Below are positions 1 to 11,507 of a DNA stretch of 64,000 nt, piece by piece (positions within the stretch are counted from its first letter, which is position 1; every line of letters starts with the position of its first letter). The notes under the pieces are model-generated. The model saw nothing but the letters and a program-made list of their open reading frames with translations, had not been told where the DNA came from and made no database searches. The position numbers were made by a program, and so were the translations under genes. The DNA comes from Adiantum capillus-veneris. Lineage: Eukaryota > Streptophyta > Polypodiopsida > Polypodiales > Pteridaceae. Where the stretch lies: positions 3,760,358-3,824,357 of the forward strand of contig CM043959.1 of assembly GCA_014529385.2 (NCBI GenBank), given 5' to 3'.

Positions 1-1378
1 GTTTCTCATGGCAGCATCGCTACAAGACTAGGATCACCTACATCGCTTAGCCTTAGCCTTAGACTAAAGGGTCATTGACCTGGGGCTTTGTTGGATCGGG
101 CGTGTTATATAGGTCTTCTTCTTTTTGTTAGGCTACATAAATACTACAAAAGCTTGAAACATTTGCATTGTGACTAGATCAAACCGAACCCCCTGTTGTT
201 CCATAGCTTTAAAGCTTTAATTTGAAACCTTCAATGAAGCTTTTTAACCCTCACCCTAGCCTACTTCGCGTCGGGTTCACCAAAAATGTGTCAAGAAGTG
301 CACAGTGCGACTAGGAAAGTGTCGAGCCTCTAATGTGAGGATTCATAGCAAAATCAAGCAAGGCATAGAGGATTTAAAGCCAAAAACACACTAAAAAAGA
401 ACATAACTTCAGTCATGAAAGCTCCACTTTGAAAAATAACCAAGATTAACTCAAAACTCTTGTGTGTATGAAGGTTAGGTGTAGCCTCGCTCCCAATTGC
501 ACAGATGCAGTGCTCTTTTAGCCTGTTAAAAACCCTAAATTGGCGCTTCAATTCTTCATCGTGACCATTCATGGAAGCTTCAGTACTTCATTGGAGAAGC
601 CCAAGTAGTTATTTGAGGAGGGGAAACCCTAATTGGAGGCCTCACAGCCTCAAACATGAAGTGGAAGCAGCACGAGACTACACTAGCACCTTGTAATGGA
701 ATGGATGTATCTCCTTGCTTATATGTCCAAATGAGCTCATTCTTGGCCCTAAAACTTCCCCCTCAGCTTAAGAAGAGATGAAACTATTGTTGATGTGGCA
801 TTTTGAGCCATTTATTGCTATGTTTGGGCTACTTTTCACCATTTTAATGCCATTTTTAGCCATTTTTGTTCGAAAATGCCCCTTTTTGTTCGTAAAATGC
901 CCAAACAAGCTAGGAAAGATCCCTAAATTTGTGGAAGAATGCCATTGGGCTCAAATTTCATGTTGAACCTCATTTTTTCACTTGGTAAGCACTTTGGACA
1001 TGTCTTTTACATCCGCACACGAAAAGTGCTATTTTTGGCCAACATCGTATGCATTGAACTTTCTAGGCAAAACAAGCGTTCCACTTCGAAACACTTGACA
1101 TTTGTACATTTTTAAAGCAAATTATGCATGATTTAATGTGTTAAAACATGTAACGATGCCACGTCCTTGGTCTCACGTGCCCGATAAGGTATGTACACGC
1201 CTGCAACCATGGCATCCGTTTTTGCATATATCACACTATGTTCATTGTAGCATTTGGTCCCACACATCACAAACATTAAGAGTGAGGTAGATAATTTTTA
1301 TTTTCACATTATGCACATGCCAGGGCACGACAGCGTGTGCTGGAGCTGATGGCGACTAAGCCCGAGAGGACGCAACCT
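1..1378. other. Non-coding sequence, probably interior of a minus-strand LTR element
   Basis: I see no convincing gene here; the open frames are short and show no family motif. Because a minus-strand primer-binding site and LTR follow directly at 1379-1603, this stretch is probably the 5' leader or interior of that LTR retroelement, read leftwards and continuing outside the window. That is inference from position only. Confidence 0.4.
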
Positions 1379-1391
1379 GCTCTGATACTAA
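1379..1391 (-). other. Primer-binding site, initiator-tRNA-Met type (one mismatch)
   Basis: On the minus strand this reads TTAGTATCAGAGC, one base from the canonical plant copia PBS (TTGGTATCAGAGC, complementary to initiator tRNA-Met). It begins one base after the LTR end CCAACA, the same spacing as in the intact copia element at 26002-26016. Confidence 0.6.
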
Positions 1392-1392
1392 T

Positions 1393-1603
1393 TGTTGGAA
1401 TTAGGGTTGCAGCAATACACGCACAGCTTGGATAAGACAAAAGAAGCTCAAGGCACACACCATGAGTGTTTTACTTAGTGGGCAATGGAAAGATAGATAG
1501 CCCTAGAATGATGGACGTATATATAATGCAGGGGGAAAACCCTCCTAGTGAGGAAAAAAATGCCATGACGGTCCTAAGTGTGTCCACACACGTCACTACC
1601 ACA
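1393..1603 (-). mobile_element. Minus-strand LTR (about 211 bp) of a copia-type element
   Basis: Read on the minus strand it starts TGTGGT, contains a TATA-like stretch (TTATATATA, around 1514-1523) and ends CCAACA beside the PBS at 1379-1391. This is the 5' LTR of an element that leaves the window to the left. The TG end at 1603 is inferred from the switch to PPR-like coding sequence; no target duplication can be checked because the other end is missing. Confidence 0.5.
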
Positions 1604-1758
1604 TGTATATGGTAACACTATTGACAAGGAAAAGAAATTTCATGATGAGAGTTTGAGGCAAGGAGGGCAACAATGTAGTGGGTAATGCTCTTATGGAAAT
1701 GTATGCCAAGTGTGGTGCTCTTCCTCAGGCGCAGTGTGTTCTTTATGAGCTCCCTTAT
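1604..1758 (+). pseudogene. PPR protein relic, 5' part
   Basis: The frame encodes a recognisable PLS-type pentatricopeptide repeat stretch: GNALMEMYAKCG followed by VLYELP, preceded by a decayed DE-x-LRQ region. PPR proteins bind organellar RNA and guide editing, splicing or processing. Reading continues exactly across the inserted element: the codons for E-L-P-Y here resume as Y-H-T-M-V-S-W at 7928, so this and 7931-10290 were one gene before the 1759-7922 insertion. The left side is cut by an LTR. Stops upstream of GNAL mark it as dead. Confidence 0.75.
1751..1758. repeat. Target-site duplication, left copy
   Basis: TCCCTTAT occurs here and again at 7923-7930, flanking the 6.16-kb element. 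A ninth base (C) also matches at the right of both copies. Eight bases is the hAT length. Removing the element plus one copy restores a continuous PPR reading frame, which is strong independent support. Confidence 0.85.
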
Positions 1759-1859
1759 CTGTGTTGCATTTATTCGACCGAATATTGCAATCTATATCAA
1801 ATAGCTCGTCATTATTTGCGTATTATCGTAACATACGTGGTAGTTTTGAATAATTTATA

Positions 1860-1935
1860 ATCTATTGATTGATAAGCTATCGATCGATATTGTATCAACC
1901 GATAGTTTATCGATTGATACAATATCGATCGAACG
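1860..1935. repeat. Subterminal ATCGAT dyad cluster, left
   Basis: The stretch is packed with overlapping ATCGAT/ATTGAT motifs, including GATAGTTTATCGATTGATA, which recurs in the right shoulder near 7768-7786. Subterminal repeats are common transposase-binding sites in hAT elements; the role here is inference. Confidence 0.55.
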
Positions 1936-2149
1936 CTAGATTTATATAGAAAAAGCATGCGTCGTTGTTCGATATGTTTTTGGTCGATTTTGATTTTGGA
2001 GCTTTCTAGTTTTCTACAGCTCACACTCTCTATCTCATACTCTCAAGCAGGTTAGCTTCATGTACTAGTGAGCATCTTTTCTCTTCAAATTCATGTTTTT
2101 ATAAAAAATAATTTAAATTTTACTTTCATGTGATTATATTACTATATGT

Positions 2150-2470
2150 GTCTCTGATACGCCTTCGGGCCCTCTTAGTCACATAACAGTTTAAAATTTA
2201 GGATATAGAAATTACTATGGCTTGTCTGATTTTATATCTTACTTCCATAGTGATCTAAAAAAAATTTAGAAAACATTGACTCTTGTTCTGATATGCTTTG
2301 CAGCACTCTTACTTGAGTCAATGTTTTAAGAATTTAGATAACACCATACGTTGTTTTGATATGCTTGTCAGCACTCATACGGTGTTTTAGGAGACCATTA
2401 TATAGAATTTTCATTTGTTTGATATGTCTCACGACACTCTTACTCTGTACAATGCTTTAGGTAAAATAAG
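2150..2470 (+). repeat. Degenerate tandem repeat, unit about 70-130 bp
   Basis: A motif of the form TTGATATGCTTT-CAGCACTCTTAC recurs about four times (near 2155, 2287, 2358 and 2420) in diverged form. Otherwise 1936-2830 is AT-rich and shows no gene. Confidence 0.5.
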
Positions 2471-2831
2471 CGACAATGAAATGTGAGCTTACAAAAAACA
2501 TACTTCTTTCTGCGTCTGAGCCTTGGTTCTTAAAACGGAAGAAGATACTCCTAGACACGATTTGTGTGAATAAATTTTTTATCTAGTGAGGCTTTAAGCT
2601 ATACACTTTTCAATATACATAGTCATGGACCACATGATTTATAGATCTACATTGTAGATCTATATAATGAGAAAAGTGTAATCTTTAAACTACTCCCTGC
2701 GTCACGATATTCGGTTCTTACAACGGGAGGAGTTTCTCTCAGACACAATTTGTGAAAAAAAAACTATTATCTGATGAGCTACTGATTTTTATAGTGTAAT
2801 CTTTCTCAACGGGAATAAAACCCTTGCGTCT

Positions 2832-3070
2832 GTTGCTTAGGACTTGCTTAGATCCTGACAATGAGAAGGATACACATGTGACACCATATTTTACATTAAT
2901 CTTTGTAATTTGTAAAATAATGCGTTGTTTTTATGACTTCGTAATCTTTGTAATTTGTAAAATAATGCGTATTTCTGGTGCTTAGGACTTGCTTAGATCT
3001 TGACAATGAGAAGGATACACACGTGAGACCATATTTTACATCAATCTTTGCAATTTGTAAAATAATGCGT
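2832..3070 (+). repeat. Direct duplication, about 146-bp offset
   Basis: The block beginning GCTTAGGACTTGCTTAGATC and running through GACAATGAGAAGGATACAC to AATTTGTAAAATAATGCGT occurs at about 2834-2929 and again at about 2979-3070. A shorter extra copy of the AATTTGTAAAATAATGCG part lies between them. Confidence 0.65.
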
Positions 3071-3242
3071 ATTTCTATGACTTCATCACATTCCTATTGA
3101 TAATGTCTTATACATGCGAGGTTTTTGATTCAAAAAACCATAACATATTTCTTTATGATATGAAAAATCATAATTAACATCATGCATAATCGTGTGCATG
3201 TTCTTGTGTATATTAATCATCAATTTCATTCATGTAGACCTG

Positions 3243-3261
3243 TGGTTTAGGGTTTAGGGTG
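3243..3261. promoter_or_regulatory. Telo-box-like TTTAGGG doublet upstream of the kinase frame
   Basis: TTTAGGGTTTAGGG, two units of the plant telomere repeat, lies about 115 bp upstream of the kinase ATG. Single or double telo-boxes are known promoter elements of plant genes; use here as a promoter element is inference. Confidence 0.35.
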
Positions 3262-3374
3262 ATTGCCCAATGGTTGTGTTGTAAAGAATGACTAGAATGT
3301 GTTGTATTACATGTCACTTATTCTGATGAGAAGTTTTGATTTTTTGTTTTTTTGTTTTAGCTTCTACGCACATC

Positions 3375-4748
3375 ATGGGTACTACAGGCAAGATAACAAA
3401 AGTTGAGCGCAAATATGTCAAAGAATTCGTATGCACTTATCTTTATGGATTACAAAGTGGTCGCCTCTAGGAAGTCTTGCAAGAGTCCTCATACAATTTA
3501 TTTTTGGATGCGTTATGTAGTGCTACATATGCAACACTAGTTGCAAAATTTTGTGGTGCTTCAGGTGGGATTGAACTCCTTACAGGTGGTCAGTTGGGCC
3601 ACGACGGGAGTCGAATCATAGGGCAAGTTTGCAGAGTTGCAGAAACCCTTGACAAGAAAATTAAAGGGAAGTCTGGCTTCATGGACCGCATGAAGGAATT
3701 AGAGGTCCTCTACAGAAGCATGAAGCAACAGGGAAAGAGACCAAGGATCAAAGAAGAGCCCAAGAATGTACCCAAAGTGCCTACCACTTCGGAAGTACCA
3801 ATCTTTAGCAATGATCCAATGCCGCCCAACATGGGAAGTTTAGACCCATGCAACCTCGTCATCATTCGCATGGCTTGCACTGAATTTCCACAAGTGGCAA
3901 GCATTGGAGAAGGTAGATACGGCATGGTCATAAAGGTGAAAGTCAACCATAAAACCTTCATAGATGAATTTTATGCTGGCAAGCTAATCAAGGGTGATGG
4001 CCAGAAGAGTTCCAATGACATAGCGCTGCATGAGGCCACAATTATGTATATCACTCATAGTGGAATCATTGTTGTTATGGGATTGGCAAGACACACCACG
4101 CGAGCACCCACCCTCATCTTCAAGATGTGGAATGGTAGAAACCTCGACCATTGGCTAGAGAGACTCCAAAAGGAGGAGAAGAATGTGGCCATGGGCAAGG
4201 GTTTCAGAGACACCGAGGGGACCATTGAAGGCGTCAAGAAGAATATATGGCCTATCATTAATGGATTGATCTGAACCTTCATCTTTTTTCACGCGAATAA
4301 CATCACTCATAATGATGTTCATGGGAGTAATATCTTGTTGCATTTTGGATGGGCTGGAGTATATCTAGGCGTATGTGATTGGGGTACTAGTGCAACCTTG
4401 TTCCCCACAGAGAACACATTTCCAAAGTTGCGAGATCTTCTTCCATCGACAAGGGAAGCCTAGAGCAAGCGATATTGGTGGGTGGCTCCCAAATGTATAT
4501 CAACAAATCCTCCAGTCTTCATGCGCAGCCAAGATATCTACTCCCTTTGTAAATACATTCAAGAACTCCTTAAATGTTTACCTAAGTATGATGACACTAA
4601 TTATATCGCATTCCTCAGACTCTTTCAGGAAGTCCTGCATACTTGTGTATCTACCAATCCACCCAGCGCAAGTCCTCACATGATCTCCTCAGCATGTTAC
4701 AAGGCATTAAGCGTGTTGGTCGCACACTCCCAGATAGTGCAGGCTTGA
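3375..4748 (+). pseudogene. Protein-kinase-like protein, single frame with three in-frame stops
   Basis: One reading frame of 457 codons runs from ATG 3375 to TGA 4746-4748 without any frameshift. It is interrupted only by TAG at 3468, TGA at 4272 and TAG at 4461; the TGA fits CGA to TGA, and the TAGs fit CAG to TAG. The N-terminal part (about residues 30-170) is unknown. The kinase fold follows: glycine loop IGEGRYGMV (about 3903-3929), Lys in YAGKLI, Glu in HEATIM, catalytic loop HNDVHGSNIL (4308 on; HND for the usual HRD), DWG for DFG in VCDWGTS, and YWWVAPK for the APE region. The key Lys, Glu and both Asp remain. It sits inside the hAT-like element, so it may be captured or element-specific cargo. 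It resembles atypical eukaryotic protein kinases; substrate unknown. Confidence 0.72.
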
Positions 4749-5018
4749 GGCCATCCAATGATTGAAATTTGAAATCATACCTTGTAATTTGAAAATGTGT
4801 CTATACTTTGCAATGATACAGTTTTGTCTTGTCTCATGTCCATTGATCTGAAATTTCATGCTATTTTATTACATTGCTGTTGTCAAATTCATGAGAGAGA
4901 TGTGAATTTAAAAATTGTGTGAATGGTAACATTGATTGTACCATTGATTGTAGTTTTTTAATCAATGTGTATCTATGTTTTTGATCTAATTATTTATTGT
5001 CATGTGATTCGACAAGAA

Positions 5019-5819
5019 ATGGCAGCCCCATACGCTCCTCCCAATGTCGACGGTGAGCTCGATCACGAAGAGTCTCAACGCATCCTCAGAGAGGAGAGCA
5101 TGCGTTACGGGGCTCCAAGACATCTCCTCATTATTTGTTGAGGACGCGGAGCCCGAAGGTTTGGAGGGTGAACCAATGAAATTGGAAGACGTACGCAAGT
5201 GTTGTCCCTTTTTTTTGTGAAAGATATACTGTTTAGGAGTTCAGGTCGTGCCAAGGCAACGGCACCATTGAAAATCTTAGATTTGCAACACAAAGGGCTC
5301 GCACATGTGTTGCTCATACTCTTCATCCTAAAGGAGCACAGTCTACCTAACAATAATCAAGCTGCCATGTACTTCATCCAGCAAGTCTTCGTGCAAGATA
5401 TAATGAAGAAGCGCGTCCTTTGGACATACTATCCTTTCAACGCTCGTGTCGAACTTGGAAGAGCTAAAGAAAGGGCACAAGCACATCGTGGGGAGGTAGA
5501 TCCACCTGCATGAAAGAGGCCAGTTGTGCTCCTACCATATGAGCATGAACAAATTGTTAATATTGTGTCTCAAGGGGCTACACTATCTAGCCAAGGAGAG
5601 AGCATTTTCTCTCTACAAGAGAAGTTGGCAGCCAAAGAAGAAGAAGTAGTTGTTTTAAAGAGAAAACTTGCCAGATACGAAGTGCTGTATGGTCCTCTCT
5701 CTCCCGTGCCTGAGGAGAAAGGACCAAGTCACGAGGCAGATATTCAAGAAATGGTGGATATACTTGAGGCAGCATTGACCGCGGATCTTGAAGAAGCGGT
5801 GGATATCACAATTTCTTAA
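5019..5819 (+). pseudogene. Coiled-coil protein relic inside the hAT-like element
   Basis: Starting at ATG 5019 the product opens with an acidic segment (about 30 residues), then changes frame near 5105. A likely intron or frame break lies at about 5190-5240. The frame resumes with N-N-N-Q-A-A-M-Y-F-I-Q-Q-V near 5345, has an in-frame TGA at about 5511, and continues to a clear heptad-rich coiled coil (LQEKLAAKEEEVVVLKRKLA, about 5606-5665) and an acidic C-terminus ending at 5819. I do not recognise a family. It lies 270 bp downstream of the kinase frame on the same strand, so it may be part of the same cargo. No catalytic motif is visible. Confidence 0.5.
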
Positions 5820-6244
5820 AGACATTGTAGGCTGTAGTTGAAAATTTTAATGGCAATTTATCTTGTCCTTTTTTGCGACGCATTGTATTCTCTCTACGTT
5901 TATGGCAATGAATTTGTTTTGGAGTTGCTAATTGATGACTTTGTTGAGAGTCAAGCAATGTCTTTTTATTTGATTGCCAAGCAATGTCCTCAATACTTAT
6001 GTTTATGCAAATTCCCTTCAATATTTGACTTTGTTGCTACTAAATAAAAAAAGTGAGATATATATCTCATTAGGGAACTACAGTGAGAAAAAGTAAGATA
6101 CATTATCATGAAAAGATGTTTACATTTTTCCATCCATCACGTTGAAGGTCCTTGGTTAGCTCGCATGTCTTCTTGATCTACACTCACTTCTTCTATGTTG
6201 ACAGATGATGCACCTATCATACCCTTCTATCTCTTAGGAAGAAG

Positions 6245-6532
6245 TCATGCCTGTTTGCACTTCTTTACATACCCTGCAAAATGGACCCATATGTTGTTAG
6301 GTGGTGCTCCACATTCTTTCACATTGGGACTAGCGCTGAATAAATGTTCTTTGATGTGAGTTGCATTGTGTGGCACATTATCCCACAATGTTTGCATTCC
6401 AAAAATGAAATTGTTTTGTCTCTCTCTTTTTCCTCCACATACGACCACTCTTTTCCTCGCACCATGCTTTCTGAATTCAACAAAATATATCCTACAATCA
6501 ATAGATACACTATGATTATAATTTTTCACCAT
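6245..6532 (-). pseudogene. BED-type zinc-finger relic
   Basis: Two overlapping minus-strand frames together give a BED-like finger: one frame supplies FLECKHCG and the next supplies THIKEHLFSASPNVKECG, i.e. C-x2-C, then H-x-x-x-H/L and a downstream C. BED fingers are the N-terminal DNA-binding domain of many plant hAT transposases. A single frameshift near 6400 separates the two parts, and no downstream transposase body is visible. It is the best direct hint that the surrounding element is hAT-like. Confidence 0.5.
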
Positions 6533-6717
6533 AATAGTGCAATGAGAAAGATAAAAAATTATAGATATGATTTGCTAAATTAAAATGATGAATGAATAGT
6601 GTTAAGATAATATTTTAGGGAAGATCACCAATGGATATATCATTCTTGGCTACTAGGTAGTAAAGAGCGTTTACTCAAGACAACCTAGATGAGCGATGGA
6701 GTTACCTCACATTCCAC

Positions 6718-7200
6718 TATCTATGTCTCTTGGAGGTAGGAGCTGCTGCTCAAACACAACCAGTCGACCCTAAAATAACTGAGGTCTCTAATTTCTATAT
6801 CAACGTAGAGGTAAGAGCATGAGCTCAATAACATCCATGTGACTCCCAAGTACTATGCATGACTAATATTCACTAGGAGGTAAGAGCTTTCTCTCGATCA
6901 CAACCTAGTGAATTCTATAGGTAATCCACCATATTCACTTAGAGGTAAGAGCATAAGCTCGATAACAACCAAGTGAATCCTACTTCATACCTTAAACCTC
7001 ATTGGAAGTAAGAGATCATCTCATAACAACCAAGAGGCACGAAGTGGACCTATTCTACAACCAAGTGAATCCTACTTCATACCTTAAACCTCACTTGGAA
7101 GTAAGAGAATCATCTCATAACAACCAAGAGGCACTAAGTGGACCTATTCTATGTCTATATGGAGGTAAGAAGATTTGTTCATGACAACCAAAAGACCCTA
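6718..7200 (+). repeat. Tandem array of about seven diverged ~75-80-bp units
   Basis: Each unit carries GGAGGTAAGAGC...CTC...ATAACAACCAAGTGAATCC or a close variant. Units start near 6733, 6809, 6877, 6940, 7004, 7096 and 7162. It lies in the right shoulder of the hAT-like element. 7200-7690 is AT-rich with no gene. Confidence 0.65.
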
Positions 7201-7699
7201 CATGTATGTGTATATGTTCCAAAATGTATGAAATAACACTATTATTTGTGCATATATTATAGCTATGATAGATTTTAACCATCAAATATCACTTTTAGTA
7301 TCTATTCTAAAACAAATAGAGCTAAGAGTATAGCTTTTAATGCTTAGACTTATACATTCGCACTATAGCTAGAAAAGTAGCCTCTAATGTGTACAATTAT
7401 TTATTTATCTATTCTTAAACAAGAAGAGCTGAAAGTATAGTCTCTAATGCTTAGAGTAATTTATTTAAACTTAGCAATAGAGTTAAAGAATAACTTCTAT
7501 TTTTAGGAATTAAAGGTGATTCAAATCTATATAACTATTTTATTTTTGATGTATAAACATTAAAAATAATATTTTCTTAAAAAATCAAAGGATTTTTGAG
7601 TTGACAACTCAACCTTTCTATGTCGGAGGTAACCTGACACTTTGGTGAAGGGAATTGTAGCTAAGCCACGCAAATTTGGGCTTTATATATTACTACTAT

Positions 7700-7795
7700 A
7701 TCGATCAAAAACATATAGATCGATTTAAACTATCGATCGAAAGCCTATTGATCGATATAAGTATCAATCGATAGTTTATCGATTGATATGTAAGC
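7700..7795. repeat. Subterminal ATCGAT dyad cluster, right
   Basis: It contains several ATCGATC motifs and a 12-bp-armed palindrome (TATCAATCGATA-GTT-TATCGATTGATA), matching the left cluster at 1860-1935. Confidence 0.55.
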
Positions 7796-7922
7796 AATAA
7801 AACGTTTTTTGAAAAAAGCTAACGTGGCAACAAATAATACGCACGAATATATCTTTAGAACATATTAATCGACCATTATTCACGAATAAAATAAATGTTG
7901 AGTAACGAATCATGCAACCCAG

Positions 7923-7930
7923 TCCCTTAT
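7923..7930. repeat. Target-site duplication, right copy
   Basis: This is the second copy of TCCCTTAT; the PPR frame resumes directly here. Confidence 0.85.
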
Positions 7931-10290
7931 CACACCATGGTCTCTTGGAGTGCTTTGTATGCACAAAAGGGTCAAGGCGAACAAGATTTAGAGTGTTTTC
8001 AACAAATGCAGTGTGAGGGAATTCTTCCTAATGCAATCACCTATTTGTCCCTACTTAAAGCTTGTGTTGCAATTGGAGCTATTAACAAAGGAAAGAAAGG
8101 CTATGATGAGATTTTGAGGCAAAGGGTTGTTGCAACATCATACTATGCTTTGTAATGCTCTTGTGGACATGTCTGCACGGCCAGCAAGCCCTAGAATGTT
8201 TTCAGAAAATGTGAAGCACAAAAATGGCTTGAGGAGATTTTTGCCTATAATTTCATCTCCTGGAACACACTGACTACAAGATACACTCAACAGTGATAGG
8301 ACCAGAAATCTTGGGCTATTTTCAACAAATACAAAGCGAGAACATTTCTCTAGATGCAATCACCTATGCTTGCATCTTGAACCCATGTAGTACTATGCAA
8401 AACGTAGAGGACAACAGCATGAGGAAATTCTTCCTAATGCAATCACCTATTTGTCCCTACTAAAAGCTTGTGCTGCAATTGGAGCTATGAACAAAGAAAA
8501 TCAAATATATGATGAGATTTTGAGACAAGGGTTGCTGCAACATCATACTATGCTTGGTAATGCTCTTGTGGACATGTATGCACGGCCACCAAGCCCATGT
8601 TTTCAACAAATGCAAAACACAAAAAGGGCTTAAAGAGCTTTCTGTCTAGAATTTCATCTTTTGAAACACACTTGACTACGGGATATGCTCAACAGTGGGA
8701 GGACCAGAAAGATTTTGGCTATTTTCAACAATGCAAAGGAGGACCTTTCTCCAGATGCAATCACCTATGCTTGCATCTTGAAGCTATGCAGAACATAGAG
8801 AACAGAAAATGTATAATCAAAAATCTACGTCATGCTTGATAATGCTTTGGTCAACATGTATGCCAAATGTGGCAAGGTCAAGGAGCCCTAGGCTATCCTT
8901 AGCATATGCAAAATGAGGGCATTTCTCCAGATGCAATCACATAGGCTTTCATCTTGAAGGCATGTGGAACTAACTTGGTCAGCATGTATGTCCCGAACGT
9001 CTCTTGAAATTCATTGATTGTGGGATATGCCTAACAAGCACAGGGCCACAAAGCTCTAGCTGGTTGTTTTAAGGATATGAAGCGAGGACACTCTTCACAC
9101 TAGGTAGGACTCCATGATTATATTTTTAGACAAAAGCCACATGCTTGGCACTACTTTGACAACATGTACGCAAGATGTGGTGTGCTTGAGGAGATTTGTG
9201 TCTAGAATGTCATCTCTTGGAACACACTGATTGTGGCATATGCTCAATAGCGGCAGGGCCAAAAAGCTCTGGGATCTTTTTAGCAAATGCTAAGTGAGGA
9301 TATTTCTCCAGATGCAATCATTTATGCTTGCATCTTGAATCCATGTGGCACTATGTAGAACGTAGAAAATGGCAATCATATAATCAATAATCTATGTCGT
9401 GCTCGACATTGCCCTGGTCGACATGTATGCAAAATGTGGCAAGTCCAAGGAGCCCTGGGCTGTCCTTAGCAGATACAAACAAGGGAAGGGCCAGGAGGCT
9501 ATTGGCTGTTTTGAACATATGCACCACAATGGAATTCCTCCTACTTTAGTCACGTATGTTTGCATCATGAAAGCATGTGCTATGAGTCCAGGCCATGGAC
9601 AAAGGCAAGCAAATGGCATGATGAAATATCGAGTTAAGAATTGTTGGTCTACTCCCATTGAAATGTCTAGAAAGTGTGGTGCTCTTTCTCAGGCACGAAG
9701 CATTCTAGAAAAGCTCCCTTCTTGCACCACAACATTGCTAGTCAAGGACTGTCGAAAAAAAACCGATATGCTTGCCATTGCCTTGGTCGACATGTTTGCC
9801 AAATGTGACACGCCCATCAAGCCCTAGGATGTTTTCAGTAAATGAAAAGCATAAAAAGGGCTTGAGAAGCTACCTATCAAAAGTGTTAAGTCTTGGAATG
9901 CATTCATTGTGGGATATGCCAAATAGCGGCAAGGCTAGGAAGCTCTAGACTCTTTCAGCTAATGTGAAGTGAGTGTATCTCTCTGAATGTAATCACCTAT
10001 GCTCGCATATGAAAGGCATGTGGAAATTTGGAAGACGTTGAGATGGGCAAAAGAACCTACGATGATACTGCTAGTCACAAACTATTAAAAAAAACCAATA
10101 TACTTGACACTGCCTTGGTCAACATGTATGCCAAATTTTGCAGGCCAAGAAGCGCTAGGCTTTCTTCAGTAGATGCAAAGAGAGGACATCTCTTTAGATC
10201 CAATTACCTATACTTTTGTCTTGAAGACATGTGGCACTACCAAAGGCTCTTTGGTAGGCATTGTTTAGATTGTTGGCACTTGGCGGCCAC
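7931..10290 (+). pseudogene. PPR protein relic, main part (PLS-type repeats)
   Basis: Successive repeats are visible in changing frames: MVSWSALYAQKGQGEQDLEC then LLKACVAIGA (from 7937), GNALVDMYA (about 8553), ALVDMYAKCGK (9414), KACAMSPG and KCGALSQARSILEKLP (9570-9718), ALVDMFAKCD (9780) and ALVNMYAKF (10111). These are the alternating S/L/P motifs of plant organellar RNA-binding PPR proteins. Frameshifts and stops occur in every repeat, so the gene is dead. Several repeats are near-copies of each other, for example the DAITYACIL-type unit recurs at about 8350, 8750, 8930 and 9310, which suggests repeat expansion before or during decay. No DYW or E domain is seen. It continues the relic at 1604-1758. 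Confidence 0.8.
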
Positions 10291-11063
10291 ACAGATTTCT
10301 TTATAGCACCAAATAACACATTGGAACCAACTTGGACTCTAAAACTGAAAATAGGTACGATCATGAGCTCTTTAGCTCATATATCGCATTCTGCATGTAG
10401 TGTACATAAAGAGGTCATTTCCCCACACAAAAGGATTTGCAATGTGCCTCCAAATCCTCAAAAAAACATAACATGCACTGGCTCTATGGAGTATAAGTGG
10501 CATCAACAAAAAATATCTCGATGGGGTACTTCCACAACAGCCCGGTGTGGGTTGAGGTGTGGGTTGACCAGCTCAAATAAACCTGCATGCATATAAATTA
10601 AAAAAGAAGGCTCTGTTGGACAACAGCTCATTGTATTGCATCATCAACTCAACCCTCACAAGGGGAAGTGTCAGTACAACCTATTGTGGGCACCACTGCC
10701 CAAAAAAAAAGGAGAGCCAAGGACTGCAGCCTTATCTATATACTATATTAAAAAGAGAGATGTGAACCTACATGTGGATGCATTTCGATGTAACCACTAT
10801 TTGAAGCCTCCACCTACTAGCATGCCTCCAATTGCCAACTATGCATCTTGCTTGCCACTTTGCAAGAGATGGCCTGCCATGTTTGCAAGAGCTAGCTTTC
10901 AATTGCAAGGCTACCTTCCCATTGGCCTTGAGTTGAGTGCGCACTGAAGAGCCACCTTCGCATAAAAGCCAAGCAATGAGCCTTAAGATCTCGAGATAGC
11001 CCCGCAACTCAAGAGTCCCAGCTACCCCCAATGTCTCTATTCTCTCAAAACTAAAGAGGAGAA
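10291..11063. other. Spacer, no gene seen
   Basis: The short open frames here show no family motif. The composition is mixed and no duplicated block was noticed. Confidence 0.5.

Positions 11064-11507
<444 letters not shown>

Larger units (their letters stand above)
1759..7922. mobile_element. hAT-like DNA transposon (6164 bp) inserted in the PPR gene
   Basis: The ends form short imperfect terminal inverted repeats: left CTGTGTTGCATTTATTCG, right (reverse complement) CTGGGTTGCATGATTCG. They are flanked by the 8-bp duplication TCCCTTAT. Subterminal ATCGAT-rich dyads lie at both ends, with tandem repeats inside each shoulder. The cargo is a kinase-like frame (3375-4748), a coiled-coil gene relic (5019-5819) and, on the minus strand, a BED-type zinc-finger relic (6245-6532), the last being typical of hAT transposases. 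The short C[A/T]G-type end and 8-bp TSD favour hAT; a 9-bp TSD reading would allow a Mutator-like element instead. No complete transposase is left. Confidence 0.7.

Noticed and set aside
3243-3261. Interstitial telomere
   Set aside because: Only two TTTAGGG units are present, which fits a promoter telo-box or chance better than telomeric DNA.
3375-4748. Stops in the kinase frame repaired by fern-type U-to-C RNA editing
   Set aside because: That editing is organellar; this sequence is nuclear transposon DNA, and methylation-driven C-to-T decay is simpler.
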